Assembly (NCBI RefSeq): GCF_000613845.1
Contig: NZ_BAJT01000004.1
Span: 62,001 to 126,000 of the forward strand
Direction of reading: 5' to 3'
Length of the DNA: 64,000 nucleotides
Source: Asaia astilbis JCM 15831
GTDB lineage: Bacteria > Pseudomonadota > Alphaproteobacteria > Acetobacterales > Acetobacteraceae
The notes below the pieces were generated by a model. The model was given only the letters and a program-made list of their open reading frames with translations. It was not told the DNA's origin and made no database searches. This document shows positions 48,725 to 59,167 of this stretch, one piece after another. Each line of letters starts with the position of its first letter. The first letter of the stretch is position 1. The position numbers were made by a program, and so were the translations under genes.

Positions 48725-49240
48725 TCATTGATCTGTGAAGGGAACGCGCTCAAGCCTTTCCCATGGTCCACCCAGATAACGCCATAAATTCAGGGCGGCT
48801 GCGCGGCTCTCTTCTCGTGCTGGCTCCGTTGAAAGCCGGGCATGCAGGTCACGGGCCTGTTCGGGAGTGACCTTGTTTTGCACTGTCAGATGAGGACGCC
48901 AGGGGGCCTGATCCTGCTTTGTCAGTCGTTCATTTGGAATGAGCTGACGGATGGCCTCGCGGATCTTTGCCCCGTCAGGGCTGAAAATACGGTAGGCCAC
49001 GCCGCGCCCCAGGAGATAGGGAGCCTCGATCCGCACCAGAGGGGCAGGACGTCTCTGCTTCATGACAGTCAGAACATCGTCCCTGTCGATGGCGTTCATG
49101 GCATGGAACAGTGTGATATGCGCGGGAACAATATTTCGTTCGGGTGGAAAATAGAGATCGCGCTGCCTTTGTGCCCAGCCTTGATCTTCTGGGGCCAGTT
49201 CAAGGGTGAGGATGAGCGGTGCCTCGGCGTGTTCTTCCAT
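48725..49240 (-). CDS. 2H phosphoesterase (2'-5' RNA ligase/LigT-like)
   Basis: A 171-residue protein of the 2H phosphoesterase superfamily, defined by two H-x-T/S motifs seen here as AHITLFH near residue 41 and PHLTVQN near residue 117. Family members act on 2',5'-phosphodiester or cyclic nucleotide bonds in RNA; the in vivo substrate is unknown. It ends in a Trp/Arg-rich segment (NLWRYLGGPWERLERVPF). Single gene, antisense neighbours on both sides. Confidence 0.83.
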   Translation of the reverse strand: MEEHAEAPLILTLELAPEDQGWAQRQRDLYFPPERNIVPAHITLFHAMNAIDRDDVLTVMKQRRPAPLVRIEAPYLLGRGVAYRIFSPDGAKIREAIRQLIPNERLTKQDQAPWRPHLTVQNKVTPEQARDLHARLSTEPAREESRAAALNLWRYLGGPWERLERVPFTDQ

Positions 49241-49357
49241 TGTCGTCGACGATCCCTTCTTTATGGCTGATGTGAAGCCAAAGCGGATCGCACCCTAAAC
49301 GGGTTGCAGAACAAACAGATCGCCGATGCGGCTTGTTTGTCTACTGCTCCAACGGGT

Positions 49358-50286
49358 TTACTCGCCGCCGATATGGTGTTTGCCGCGTGAACGGGCGAGA
49401 TCTTCCTGATGCTGGCGGGCGGCGTAGCGGGCGCGTTGGTTTTCAGTACGCTCGCTCGCACAGGCAGGGCATTGCACGCCTTCGACATAAAGCGCGGAAG
49501 CTTTGTCTTCAGCCGAGACGGGGCGGCGGCAGGCGTGACACAGATCATAGGCGCCCGGTTCGAGCCCATGGCGCACGGTAACGCGCTGGTCGAAAACGAA
49601 GCATTCGCCTTCCCATTGGCTCTGGGATTCAGGCACTTCTTCCAGATATTTCAGAATGCCGCCCTTGAGGTGATACACATCCTCGACACCTTCGGAGAGG
49701 GCGAAAGCGGTCGATTTCTCGCAGCGTATGCCGCCTGTGCAGAACATGGCGATTTTCGGCTTGCGCCCTTCTGCTTCGAGAGCCGCGCGACGGGCGCGGA
49801 ACCACTCAGGAAATTCACGAAAGCTCTGGATGTCAGGGTCAATGGCGCCTTTGAACGTCCCGACCGCCACTTCATAGTCGTTTCTGGTGTCGATCAGGAT
49901 CGTATCGGGGTCGGCAATCAGCGCGTTCCACTCGGTAGCCGGGACGTAGTGCCCGACACCGGTGAGCGGATCGATATCGGGTTGACCCATGGTGACGATT
50001 TCACGCTTCAGGCGCACTTTCATGCGGTTGAACGGCATGGCGTCATTATAGGAGAGCTTCCATTCGAGCGCGTCGCATCCGGGCAGGGTGCGAATATGCG
50101 CGAGAATGGCTTCTATCCCCTCGGAGCTCCCCGCAATGGTGCCGTTGATGCCTTCACGTGCGAGGAGGAGGGTGCCTTTGATACCGTGGGAAAGGCAGGC
50201 GTCGAGAAGAGGCCCGCGTATTGCAGCCGGATCGTTGAACGGAGTGAAGCGATAAAGAGCCGCAATGCAGAAGGTGCCTGCGTCAT
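49358..50286 (-). CDS. trhO: tRNA uridine(34) hydroxylase TrhO (rhodanese fold), with apparent 1-nt deletion near start
   Basis: TrhO hydroxylates U34 of certain tRNAs in an oxygen-dependent way. The N-terminal domain has [10 protein letters not shown] and [18 protein letters not shown]. The rhodanese domain ends in the active Cys loop [13 protein letters not shown]. The C-terminal tail carries zinc-type cysteine pairs (CHACRRP and CPAC). The in-frame start at 50359 gives a non-conserved N-terminus. ATG 50286 followed by one restored base near 50272-50274 gives [14 protein letters not shown], a normal start. I prefer this version, since it matches the deletion pattern in other genes. Confidence 0.85.
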
Positions 50287-50465
50287 GATAAATCTTCCCG
50301 AAGCCTGAAAACCACTTTTGCGGCTCTCTTAGCGCAGAAGCGGGGGCGAGGCCTATCAAGAATGGCCGAGCGATGCTTGAGACCGGGGAAGCAAGCTTTG
50401 ATTGAGCGGGGACGATCTCTTTTGCAGAAAGGGCAGGGCCGGTGAAAAACCGACCCTGGAATGTC

Positions 50466-52823
50466 TCAGTAATTCAGACTGATCTGACCGAGGAAGGTGC
50501 GGCCAGCAGTGGGTGTGGCCCGGTTCACGAACAGGCTCTGATAGTTCAGGCGGTTGGCAAGATTATAGCCGTTGAGCGCGATCTTCCAGTGCGAGCCCAG
50601 CCGGTGAGAGATGACAGCGTCAAAATCTAGATTGGCCGGAACACGGACTGTATTGGGTGTGTTCAGCCACACATGCTGACGCCATGTCAGGCCACCGCCA
50701 AACGAGATATTGTAAGGCTTGTTCGGGAAGGCTTCATAAACAGACCAGAGTGTCGCCTGATTATGCGGCACATACTGCACCTGCTTGCCAACGGCCGCAG
50801 CGTTGTCGGAGGAAAGCGTCTTGCTGTCGTAGAGGGCGTAGGTCGCCGAAATATTCCAGCCGCGCATGATCATGCCGCCAACCGAGAGTTCGAGCCCCTG
50901 GTTGCGCTGCTTGTCACTCGATCCCAGTACCTCACCCGTGACCGGATCGGCGTTGAGGGCGTTATTCTTGTCCAGACGAAACAGCGATGCCGTAAAGCCC
51001 ATGCGATCATGGAAAGCGCTATATTTCGCTCCAACCTCGTACAGCGTGGCCTTTTCCGGGCTGGCGAAGGAATTGGTGCCCGGGCGGATCGGTACGGAGC
51101 CGTTGGTGACGTACATACCGCTTGGCGTCGTCGACGTGGCCCAGGTGAAGTAATAGGTCTGATGCGCGTCGGGCGTCGCAACAAGACTGACATTGGGGTT
51201 AAAGACGCTGCTGACCTGATGGTAGTGGATGTCAGGATTGGCTGCGACATTGCCGCCCGTCAGATTGTAGCTCGTTTGCCAACGATCCCAGCGGAAACCG
51301 CCTTTGACGGATAGCCAGTTCGTCATCCAGATCTGGTCGTACAGGAACAGGCCGGTATCAAATCCGTAGCCGTTCGAATTGCCCTTGGCGCCGAGCGCGC
51401 CAAGGCTGACGAGGCCGCCCGGGTTCATGTCGCCTGGCACGGGGCGCAGATCGCCGACATTGGGGTTCGGATTGACCAGAGAGGCAAAGGGTTTGGCTTC
51501 GAGATAGGTCGATTGCGACCGCACGTCATTGACGCGTTCGATATCGAAGCCGGTCACCAGCTGGTGTTTCAGGAAGCCTGTATGAAAATCGGCCACCATC
51601 GAGGCCACATTCTGGATTGACCAGCTTGTCTGCTGATAGGGCAGAGGCGCGAGATAGGTGCCGGGCCCTTTACCATTACCCGCGCCACTGGGGCCTGAGC
51701 GCGCGACGAGAGCGGAGGCCAGATTGCCGAGGAAGTAGTTATTGACGCAGGTCTTGTCGCAGGTCGCCTTCGATGCGGCGAAATTGCGATAGAACTGCCC
51801 GCCACGAAGATCGTCATAGAACTTGATATGGTCGTTGAGTTTGTAGGAGAAACGCGCCGTTTCCATATTATCGTTGGTGGCGTTCTGATCGAAATTCGTG
51901 CCGTAAAAATTGGTGCGACGAATGCCGTACTGGGTAATGGGCCCCCCTGTTCTGGCACCGGGGGGCGTGATGACCGGCACGCCGAAATCGGGCACCGAAT
52001 TCTCCTGCTGGTGCATATATTGCAGGACGAGCGTGGCTTTGCTTCCCAGTCCGAAGGCGATCGACGGTGCGATGCCCCAGCGATGGGAATAGATGGAATC
52101 TCGTCCGACGACATTATTCTCGCTCCCCATGCCTGTGATGCGCAGGGCCGTGTGATCGTCGAGTTTTTTGTTGAAATCTAGGACTCCGCGATAGAAGGAG
52201 CCCGATCCGCCGTTGAATTCTGCTGAATAATGATCGGTCAGGGTCGGTGTCTTGGTAATCATATTGATGGCGCCACCGGTCGTGCCGTTACCGAAGACTT
52301 CGGAAGACGGGCCTTTGATGACCGACACGGTCTCGAGATTGAAGGCATCCCGGCTGTAGACGCCGAAATCGCGCAGCCCATCCTGATAGATATCGTTTTG
52401 GGCCTGGAAGCCTCGGATCAGGAACTGATCGCCATTCATGCCCCCCGCACCCTCACCGATGGATGAGGTGACACCCGGTACGTTGCGCATGGCTTCGTCT
52501 ACCGATTTGACGTTTTGCTGCTTCATCAACATCTGCGGCACGATGTTGATCTGTTGTGGGGTGTGCAGGGCATCCTGCGGCATACGTGAGAGACCGATCG
52601 GATCTTTCAGCGTGTTGAAGCCATTGCCGACGACCGTAATCTTCTCATCGGCTTTGTCCTTGTCGCGCTTTTCCGCTTTGCGGTGACGCTGCGGTTTCTT
52701 GTCTTTCTGAGTGTCTGGCGTGTCCGTTGCAGCAAAGGCCTGTGTCGATCCGAGAATGATCCCGGTCAGCATCGGCAGGAGAGAAAGGGTTTTGCGCGAG
52801 GGGGAACGCATGAGATGCGACAC
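50466..52823 (-). CDS. TonB-dependent siderophore receptor
   Basis: A 785-residue outer-membrane receptor, probably for ferric catecholate siderophores (Fiu-like). It has a signal peptide ([11 protein letters not shown]) and a Lys/Arg-rich linker. The plug domain contains ITVVGNG, a degenerate TonB box region, [29 protein letters not shown] and the [18 protein letters not shown] segment, then a 22-strand barrel. An extracellular loop has the Cys pair CDKTC. It ends in the outer-membrane sorting signal with terminal aromatic (LGQISLNY). The frame is intact over 2.3 kb. No siderophore synthesis or exbBD genes lie nearby. Confidence 0.93.
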   Translation of the reverse strand: MSHLMRSPSRKTLSLLPMLTGIILGSTQAFAATDTPDTQKDKKPQRHRKAEKRDKDKADEKITVVGNGFNTLKDPIGLSRMPQDALHTPQQINIVPQMLMKQQNVKSVDEAMRNVPGVTSSIGEGAGGMNGDQFLIRGFQAQNDIYQDGLRDFGVYSRDAFNLETVSVIKGPSSEVFGNGTTGGAINMITKTPTLTDHYSAEFNGGSGSFYRGVLDFNKKLDDHTALRITGMGSENNVVGRDSIYSHRWGIAPSIAFGLGSKATLVLQYMHQQENSVPDFGVPVITPPGARTGGPITQYGIRRTNFYGTNFDQNATNDNMETARFSYKLNDHIKFYDDLRGGQFYRNFAASKATCDKTCVNNYFLGNLASALVARSGPSGAGNGKGPGTYLAPLPYQQTSWSIQNVASMVADFHTGFLKHQLVTGFDIERVNDVRSQSTYLEAKPFASLVNPNPNVGDLRPVPGDMNPGGLVSLGALGAKGNSNGYGFDTGLFLYDQIWMTNWLSVKGGFRWDRWQTSYNLTGGNVAANPDIHYHQVSSVFNPNVSLVATPDAHQTYYFTWATSTTPSGMYVTNGSVPIRPGTNSFASPEKATLYEVGAKYSAFHDRMGFTASLFRLDKNNALNADPVTGEVLGSSDKQRNQGLELSVGGMIMRGWNISATYALYDSKTLSSDNAAAVGKQVQYVPHNQATLWSVYEAFPNKPYNISFGGGLTWRQHVWLNTPNTVRVPANLDFDAVISHRLGSHWKIALNGYNLANRLNYQSLFVNRATPTAGRTFLGQISLNY

Positions 52824-53240
52824 TCCGGTTAGTTGCGAGGGTTTCGCAACTCCTTAATGAAAGCGCGTCTGATTCTCAAACTCTTTGTAAGAAACTATTA
52901 TTGATTTTTATCTTAGTATTAAAAATGGTAACCAAAACATATTTCCTTTCTCGCCAGATCAGACTGGGAAACCCCTTCGTCACGGTGAGAATTGCTGCGA
53001 TGAGCGGGTGTCCTGAAGCAGCTTTGCCTCGTGCTTTTCATGGGATCGAGCGCGACCTCAAACCCGGCTCGGAATGGCTTCCGAGGGAGGCTGCGCTGAC
53101 CGGGCATGACGGGCTTGGTCATGCATGCTCACGAAACAGTCTCTTGATCTGACTGGTTTTTTAGGGAAGCTCGGCGGCGCTCGTGTTCGTTTACCCCTCT
53201 TTAAGAGGGAGAGGGCGAAGCTGGGCGAGGGAGCGTATCG
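52824..53240. other. Intergenic region with two dyads between receptor and epimerase genes
   Basis: This 417-bp gap holds the receptor's leader. GTTGCGA (52832-52838) and TCGCAAC (52844-52850) form a hairpin next to its start codon. An AT-rich stretch (52878-52930) suits a promoter, and TGATTCTCA at about 52870 resembles a Fur half-site. Near the epimerase gene, CCCTCTT-T-AAGAGGG (53195-53209) is a perfect palindrome, either operator or terminator. No gene is recognised between about 52960 and 53190. Confidence 0.45.
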
Positions 53241-54113
53241 ATGACATCTGAAAGCCATATCTTTTCCAACGGACGATATACGGCATGCGTGGCCGCCTTG
53301 GGGGCCGAGCTCTGTTCGCTGCGTGACGAGACCGGCCGGGAGCTGATGTGGACGGGAAGCACATGGCCTCGCCACTCACCGGTCCTGTTTCCGATTATCG
53401 GTCGGCTGCGTGATAATCATGCCGTCATCGATGGGCTCGATTATACCCTCACCCAGCATGGCTTTGCGAGAGACCGTGTGTTTCGCTGGGTCGAGCGCGG
53501 CGCAAGCAGCTGCGCGCTCGTGCTTGAGGATGACCCGACGAGCCGGGCCCTTTTTCCGTCGGCGTTTCGTCTGCAGCTGAACTACACGCTCGATGACGAG
53601 GGGCTGCATGTGCATTACACATTACGCAATCCTGACACCCGAGACGTGTTGCATGCGTCTTTGGGCGCGCATCCTGCCTTCATCTGGCCGCTCTCCTCCG
53701 ACACGTCGAAAACAGATTATGTTCTCGAATTCGAGTCAGCTGAGCCCGGACCGTTATCCGCTCTCGATGGCGGATTGATCGTAGGAAACGACCGTCCGAG
53801 CCCGGTGAAAGACAACGTGCTCAGGCTGGACGAGGCCTTGTTCGAAAAAGACGCGTTGATTTTTCTGCATCCCGTCAGTCGCTCGATCCGCTTTCGTGAT
53901 GAGCAGTATGCCGGCCTCGTTTTCTCCTGGCACGGTTTTGAGCAGCTGGGCCTCTGGATGAAACCGGGCTCGGATTTTCTCTGTATCGAGCCCTGGCAAG
54001 GCTATGCCAGCCCGGTCGATTTTGAAGGGAGCTTCGAGGAGAAACCCGGTCTCCTGCACCTCAAGCCGTGCGAAAGCTGGCGTGCTGGCTGGTCTGTCCG
54101 TCTGGAAGGCTGA
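53241..54113 (+). CDS. Aldose 1-epimerase family protein
   Basis: A 290-residue beta-sandwich sugar mutarotase-like protein. It includes LGAELCSLRDETGRELMWTG, RHSPVLFPIIGRLRDN with the conserved Arg, TQHGFARDR with the catalytic His-Gly-Phe-Ala-Arg motif, LGAHPAFIWPL with the second His, and IEPWQGYASPVDF with the catalytic Glu. The pattern matches the LacX/YeaD-type subgroup, whose physiological sugar is unclear. A perfect palindrome lies 32 bp upstream of its ATG. Confidence 0.9.
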   Translation: MTSESHIFSNGRYTACVAALGAELCSLRDETGRELMWTGSTWPRHSPVLFPIIGRLRDNHAVIDGLDYTLTQHGFARDRVFRWVERGASSCALVLEDDPTSRALFPSAFRLQLNYTLDDEGLHVHYTLRNPDTRDVLHASLGAHPAFIWPLSSDTSKTDYVLEFESAEPGPLSALDGGLIVGNDRPSPVKDNVLRLDEALFEKDALIFLHPVSRSIRFRDEQYAGLVFSWHGFEQLGLWMKPGSDFLCIEPWQGYASPVDFEGSFEEKPGLLHLKPCESWRAGWSVRLEG

Positions 54114-54233
54114 GGGTCGGTCGCCCGCCTCACCCTGAGGGGAGACAAGGCCTGTCATCATAACATCCCTTGCAATGCAGCCTTGGCGGTGGAACGTTCG
54201 AGCGCTCCCTTCCTGCTCTCGATCAGAGGTTTC

Positions 54234-55145
54234 ATGATCCGACGCTCGTTCTGCGCCGCTTCGGCGCTTTTCACCGTTTCTCTCGGCATGGCCCTGCCGG
54301 GGCAGGCTCTTGCCTGGGGGCCTTATGGTCACGCCATTGTCGCCGATATCGCCCAAAGCCGTCTGTCTCCACAGGCGACAACCGAAGTGACGCGCCTTCT
54401 CGCTCTCGAAAATCATCAGACGCTCGATCAGGTGGCGTCATGGCCCGACACGATCGGCCACGTCTCGCCTGAGAAAGGCGGGCTGCCCCAGACCCTTGCC
54501 TGGCATTACGTCGATACCGATACGAATTTCGCGACCTACGCCAAGCCTCGCGATTGCGGCAACGATTTATGCGTCACGGAGAAACTGCCGGAGATGGAGA
54601 AGGTGCTGGCCGACCCGCATGCACCCTCAGCCGAACGGCTGGTGGCGCTGAAATGGATCGTTCATCTTGCCGGTGATCTGCATCAGCCGCTTCATGCTGC
54701 GGAACGCGATCACGACAAGGGGGGCAATGCGGTGAAGGTGTCCTATTTCGGTCAGGACCGAAACGGACATGAGAACCTGCATTCGCTGTGGGATGAGGGG
54801 ATCATGAACCATGAGCGCCATCTCGTGGTGGGACCCCATTACACCATCGATTTTGCCAGGGCGCGCGCGGAGGCCGACCGCCTCAATGCCCAGATTACGC
54901 CCGGTCAGGCTGACTTCTGGAGCGGCGCGCTTTCTGCCGACACGGTGCATGACTCTGTCGTGAAATGGACGGATGAGAGCCACGCTCTGGCGCGCGATGT
55001 GGTTTACGGCGCGCTTCCCAGCGGCAAGAAAAAAGCGCTGGGCGAGGCCTATACCGCCGTCGCCCTGCCTGTGATTGAGACAAGACTACAACAAGCGGGT
55101 GTGCGCCTGGCCGATCTGCTCAACACGGCGCTTACCGCGCCCTGA
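54234..55145 (+). CDS. S1/P1-type secreted nuclease
   Basis: A zinc-dependent nuclease acting on single-stranded DNA or RNA. The signal peptide (ending GQALA) is followed directly by W28-G-P-Y-G-H. In this family the mature N-terminal Trp and this His bind the trinuclear zinc cluster. Further ligands occur in ASWPDTIG, AWHYVDTD, LKWIVHLAGDLHQPLHAAERDHDKGGNAV and NLHSLWDEGI. It has 303 residues. ATG 54234 is preferred over 54183 because it gives a clean signal peptide. Likely function is scavenging of nucleotides or phosphate outside the cell. Confidence 0.92.
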   Translation: MIRRSFCAASALFTVSLGMALPGQALAWGPYGHAIVADIAQSRLSPQATTEVTRLLALENHQTLDQVASWPDTIGHVSPEKGGLPQTLAWHYVDTDTNFATYAKPRDCGNDLCVTEKLPEMEKVLADPHAPSAERLVALKWIVHLAGDLHQPLHAAERDHDKGGNAVKVSYFGQDRNGHENLHSLWDEGIMNHERHLVVGPHYTIDFARARAEADRLNAQITPGQADFWSGALSADTVHDSVVKWTDESHALARDVVYGALPSGKKKALGEAYTAVALPVIETRLQQAGVRLADLLNTALTAP

Positions 55146-55194
55146 ACTGGAAAACAGTGTTCCGGGGCGTCAGTCAGACACCCCGGGCTCTGCT

Positions 55195-57084
55195 TTACTG
55201 CCCAGCGAAGACACGCTGATAAAAAGCGAGCTCTCTGGAAAAGCTGTCTTTCAGGGTCTGCTCCTGACGAAAGCCATGCCCTTCGCCCTCATAGACATGC
55301 AGCTCGGAGTGTCGCCCTAAAGTCAGAAGGCCGTCATGCATGGCCTGAGCCTGAGCAAGCGGGACAACCTTGTCGAGATCGCCGTGAAGGAACAGGACTG
55401 GCGCCGTTATTTCTGCCACATGACTTAGAGGGGAGCGCGCCAGATAAAGGGCCTCCTGCTCAGGATAGGGGCCGATCAGCCGGTCGAGATAACGGGACTC
55501 GAATTTATGGGTCTCGCCGGCAAGCGCACGCAGATCTGTCACGCCGTAGAGCGAGCATCCCGCAGCGAACACGTCAGACGAGGCGAGAGCTGACAGGACA
55601 GTCAGCCCGCCTGCGCTGCTGCCCCGGATAACGCAGCGCTTCGGATCGGCAAGACCCTGTGCTGTGACATGACGTACGGCTGCGATGCAGTCCTGCACGT
55701 CCGCAATGCCCCATTGGCCTTCGAGAGCTTCACGATAGGCACGCCCGAACCCGGTCGACCCACGGTAATTGACATCGAGCACGGCGAAGCCGCGGCTGGT
55801 CCACCATTGCACCTTGAACGAAAAGGCAGAGTTGGCGCGTGCTGTCGGGCCGCCATGCGCCATCACGACCAGAGGCGGTTGCTCGCCGGGTGCCAGCGCG
55901 TGGGTGCGGTTGACTGGCGCGTAATAGAGGGCGTGTGCCGTTTCGCCTGCCTCGGAAGGGAAAGACAGAGCAACGGGGACGGCACAGTCACAGGCGTCGA
56001 CGCCTTCAGGAAAATCGAAGGACTGTCTGACCTGTCGATTTCGTCCACCGATGACGATGGCGGGTGGCGCGTCGGCTGGGGTGTCGATCCAGGCGAAGGT
56101 GTCATCGAAAAGGACAGGCACCTGCGCGGCATCGATCTCGGGGTGGTGCGTCCAGCCGTGACTGTCGAGAATGCCAATCTGGCTGACGCCTTCGGTCACG
56201 ATCTGGGCCATGAGACGGCCATCGGGCAGCGGGCGAAGGCTACGCTGACCGAAGACCCAATGGGGAAATCCCGTTTCACCACCCGGATCGGGCAGATATT
56301 CGGGCTGATGGGTCAGATCTGTCCAGAAACGGCAGGGGCGCCAGGATCCGATTGCGTCGCAGCTTGCCAGAAGTGTTTCGGCGCTTTCCCACACCGGATC
56401 GACGGTGCTGCATCGTAAGGTCTCACCGCTCAGCGTCAGAGGCCATCCAGACTGAGGCACGGCGTCGTGCCATGTCAGACGAGACAGAGACAATCTGGTT
56501 GCGTCCCATGGCATATCGGGGTGAGACCATGAGATCCAGGCGAGATGCCCGTCATCGGGGGCCGGACGGGGCGCTGCGTAGAAATCATCCCCTTCCACCA
56601 GAACGGTCTCGGACTGACGATCCAGCCAGACGATGGCCGCCTTTGCTTCACCTGCTTCGCGCTGATCTTCGCGGACGCAGAAAACGCCGCGCTCGGCACG
56701 ATCGAACGAGAATTCCGTATAAGCGCAGCCCGGAGTTGAGGCGAAAGCGACCAGAGAGCCATCGTTTCCTCTCAGCCAGACCTGACCGGATTTGCGGTCA
56801 CTGAATACCACGTGCTGGCCCTGCGACACGCGATAGGCGCCGCCGCCATATTCATGCACGCGCGTTCCCACATCATGAGTGGTTGGCAGTAAATCCTGAG
56901 GCGCTTCGTTGCGTTTGAGACTGACAAGGGCCGTACGTCCGCGTTCCTGAGGTCGACCTTCCAGCCAGTAGAGACGATCTCCTTCGGCCTGAAGGTCGGA
57001 GAGCGAGACGCTGCGGCCCGCCACGAGATCTGGTGAGACCCAGGAAGGCCAGGAACCGGAAGGGATCGAAGATGGATTCGTCAT
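55195..57084 (-). CDS. S9 family serine peptidase (prolyl oligopeptidase/acylaminoacyl type)
   Basis: A 629-residue cytoplasmic peptidase. An N-terminal seven-bladed beta-propeller (about residues 30-360, with YWLEGRPQERGRTALVSL and VHEYGGGAYRV) precedes the alpha/beta hydrolase domain. That domain shows PLVVMAHGGPTARANSAFS, VLDVNYRGSTGFGRAYREAL, the nucleophile in RGSSAGGLTVL, the Asp in LFLHGDLDKVVPLAQA and the His in YEGEGHGFR. ATG 57084 is preferred over 57150. The frame is intact. Short-peptide degradation is the likely role. Confidence 0.92.
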   Translation of the reverse strand: MTNPSSIPSGSWPSWVSPDLVAGRSVSLSDLQAEGDRLYWLEGRPQERGRTALVSLKRNEAPQDLLPTTHDVGTRVHEYGGGAYRVSQGQHVVFSDRKSGQVWLRGNDGSLVAFASTPGCAYTEFSFDRAERGVFCVREDQREAGEAKAAIVWLDRQSETVLVEGDDFYAAPRPAPDDGHLAWISWSHPDMPWDATRLSLSRLTWHDAVPQSGWPLTLSGETLRCSTVDPVWESAETLLASCDAIGSWRPCRFWTDLTHQPEYLPDPGGETGFPHWVFGQRSLRPLPDGRLMAQIVTEGVSQIGILDSHGWTHHPEIDAAQVPVLFDDTFAWIDTPADAPPAIVIGGRNRQVRQSFDFPEGVDACDCAVPVALSFPSEAGETAHALYYAPVNRTHALAPGEQPPLVVMAHGGPTARANSAFSFKVQWWTSRGFAVLDVNYRGSTGFGRAYREALEGQWGIADVQDCIAAVRHVTAQGLADPKRCVIRGSSAGGLTVLSALASSDVFAAGCSLYGVTDLRALAGETHKFESRYLDRLIGPYPEQEALYLARSPLSHVAEITAPVLFLHGDLDKVVPLAQAQAMHDGLLTLGRHSELHVYEGEGHGFRQEQTLKDSFSRELAFYQRVFAGQ

Positions 57085-57190
57085 GGGATTCAGGATAATC
57101 CGATGGAAACCATCTGACGAGTTTTCCTGAGAGCGGCTTTCAGGCATCAAGTCGGACTCTTCTTCGTCCCGCCTGCCAAGGATAAGAGCC

Positions 57191-57837
57191 CTGCTGCATT
57201 TTCTGGAACACCTGCTCAGGGAGTATGGCTACGGCATTGTTGGCGTTGTTGTCATGCTTGAAAGCATGGGGCTGCCTTTGCCTGCCGAGAGTCTCCTCAT
57301 CGGCGCGGCGATCTATGCAGCCACCACCCATCATCTCGAGATCCGGTGGGTGGCCGTGGCTGCTGTCACGGGCGCCATCATGGGGGATAATCTTGGATAT
57401 CTGATCGGGCGCTCCATCGGCTTCAAGCTTCTGCAGAAGCACGGAGCAAGGTCGGTCTGAGCGACGAACGTCTGCTTCTCGGTCGCTATCTCTTCAAAAA
57501 GCATGGGGGAACTGTTGTTTTCCTCGGGCGGTTCCTCGCTATTCTGCGCGTCTTCGTGGCGCTTCTGGCGGGCGCCAATCACATGCCCTGGAAATCATTT
57601 CTCTTCTTTAATGCGCTTGGGGGCGTTGTCTGGGCGGGAGGCTACTCGCTCGCCACCTATTTCCTAGGCAAGGAAATCCTCCGTCTCTCAGGACCCCTCG
57701 CAATCGGCATCGGCTCGTTGGTCGCTCTCTTCCTCGGGGTCTGTCTTTATTTCCTCAAGAAAAACGAAAAGCGTCTGACCGATGAGGCCCTGAAAGAAGC
57801 CAAGGCCGAGGCAGGCCCTGAAAAGGCTGAAGCATGA
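57191..57837 (+). CDS. DedA family membrane protein, with apparent 1-nt deletion and unclear start
   Basis: A DedA/SNARE-associated protein, a family needed for membrane homeostasis and lipid-carrier transport. The frame from about 57191 encodes LLHFLEHLLREYGYGIVGVV then MLESMGLPLPAESLLIGAAI, and TGAIMGDNLGYLIGRSIGFKLLQKHGA. Adding one A near 57448-57449 joins KVGLSDERLLLGRYLFKKHG, VFLGRFLAILRVFVALLAG (the F/Y-GRF-x-x-x-R motif) and the last helices. There is no ATG, GTG or TTG before the first helix; ATG 57254 would cut it off. CTG 57191 is a placeholder. The stop overlaps the SDR gene start. Confidence 0.8.
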
Positions 57838-58784
57838 GAGAGACTCTCTATCGGTCCTGCGCCGGGCAGACTGCAATCGTCACCGGCGCCACTGGCGGCC
57901 TCGGCCTTGCAACGGCTATCGGCCTCGCCCGCAAGGGAGCCGAAGTGATCGTCACGGGGCGTAACGCCGAAAAAGGGCGCGAGGCGTTGATCGCGATCGA
58001 ACAGGCAGTTCCAGGGGCGACACTGCGTTTCGAAGGGCTCGATCTGGCATCGCTCGCCTCCATCGTTCGCTTTGTCGACCGTATGGGCAGTCAGCCTGTG
58101 CATATTCTGGTCAATAATGCGGGCGTTATGGCGCCGCCCCAGCGCCGGACGACGCAGGACGGGTTTGAGCTGCAATTCGGGACCAATCATCTGGGGCACT
58201 TCGCTCTGACAGGAAAGCTCCTTCCTGCCCTGATTGCCGGAGAGGCGCATGTTGTGACCATTGCCTCGCTTGCCGCCTGGAAGGGGGAAATCCCGTTCGA
58301 CGATCTCAATGCGACAGAGAGCTACAAGCGCTTCGATCGGTATCGCCAGAGCAAGCTTGCCAATCTGCTGTTCAGCCTTGAGCTCGATCGACGGGTCAAG
58401 GCGGCTGGTGCGCCGCTTCATGTACGTGCTGCCCATCCCGGTTGGTCGACCAGCTCGATCATCACCAATAGTGCGGCGCTCGGTGTGTCGAACGCGCCGC
58501 TGAGCCGGGTGCTGGCTCTGATTCAGGATCGTCTCGGAAATGTGTTGTTCCGCCTGATGGGACAGGATGTGACCGCTGGCGCGGAGCCGTTTCTCTACGC
58601 GGCGCTCTCATCTGAGGCGGAAGATGGCGGCTATTACGGTCCTCAGGGTACCGGCGAGAGACGGGGGCCTCCGGGACCTGCGATCGTTCCTCCGGTTGCG
58701 GAGGGGCTTTCCCTTGCGGAAAAGCTCTGGCAGGCTTCGGAGAACATGACCGGTATACGGTTCGAATGGGAGACTGGCCAATGA
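57834..58784 (+). CDS. Short-chain dehydrogenase/reductase (retinol dehydrogenase-like)
   Basis: A 316-residue NAD(P)-dependent oxidoreductase. The cofactor site is AIVTGATGGLGLATAIG (TGxxGGLG) followed by VTGRN, favouring NADP. LVNNAGVM is the structural NAG motif; the catalytic Ser is in TIASLAA, and the YxxxK pair is YRQSK. The long C-terminal part (HPGWSTSSI, then QDVTAGAEPFLYAALSSE) matches WW-oxidoreductase/retinol-dehydrogenase-type bacterial SDRs of unknown substrate. ATG 57834 overlaps the DedA stop, and its own stop overlaps the next small gene. Confidence 0.9.
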   Translation: MRETLYRSCAGQTAIVTGATGGLGLATAIGLARKGAEVIVTGRNAEKGREALIAIEQAVPGATLRFEGLDLASLASIVRFVDRMGSQPVHILVNNAGVMAPPQRRTTQDGFELQFGTNHLGHFALTGKLLPALIAGEAHVVTIASLAAWKGEIPFDDLNATESYKRFDRYRQSKLANLLFSLELDRRVKAAGAPLHVRAAHPGWSTSSIITNSAALGVSNAPLSRVLALIQDRLGNVLFRLMGQDVTAGAEPFLYAALSSEAEDGGYYGPQGTGERRGPPGPAIVPPVAEGLSLAEKLWQASENMTGIRFEWETGQ

Positions 58785-59089
58785 GCATGACCCTGTCCGT
58801 TTTCCAGGAAAGCCTTGAAGATGGCATTCCTCCCCAAGGTCTTTCCCCTGCGCTTCTGGCTTTGTGGTGGGGAGGGCGTTCCGATTGGCCCGCTGTGCAT
58901 GAGATCGTTCAGGCCAATGAACAGGATCGCGATTGCAACTGGGTGCATGGTTGGCTGCATCGTGTCGAAGGGGACGTCGATAATGCCCGCTACTGGTATC
59001 GTCGCGGCGGTCAGGCCATGGGCCACGGTGCGGTGATGGATGAGTGGAAAACCATCGTCATCCGGCTATTGAGCGGTTCTGGATATTAG
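58781..59089 (+). CDS. Conserved small soluble protein, unknown function
   Basis: A 102-residue protein translationally coupled to the SDR gene (ATGA at 58781-58784). It is Trp-rich (LLALWWGGRSDWPAVHEIV, GWLHRVEGD, YWYRRGG) and mostly helical, with no signal or membrane segment. The helix-turn pattern with a conserved HGWLHR...D..NA.YWYRR is reminiscent of a Sel1/TPR-like half repeat. Similar small proteins are known as hypothetical proteins in many bacteria; no function is assigned. Confidence 0.75.
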   Translation: MSMTLSVFQESLEDGIPPQGLSPALLALWWGGRSDWPAVHEIVQANEQDRDCNWVHGWLHRVEGDVDNARYWYRRGGQAMGHGAVMDEWKTIVIRLLSGSGY

Positions 59090-59167
59090 ATGGCGCGGGG
59101 CGGTGCCCCGCTGATCCCCACCAGAGAAAGTGTTATCTGAAAATCTGCTGGTTTTGACGTGGGGATG

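Noticed and set aside
52901..53152. Possible 83-residue gene between the receptor and epimerase genes
   Set aside because: No ribosome site and no recognisable sequence; an overlapping antisense frame looks equally random.
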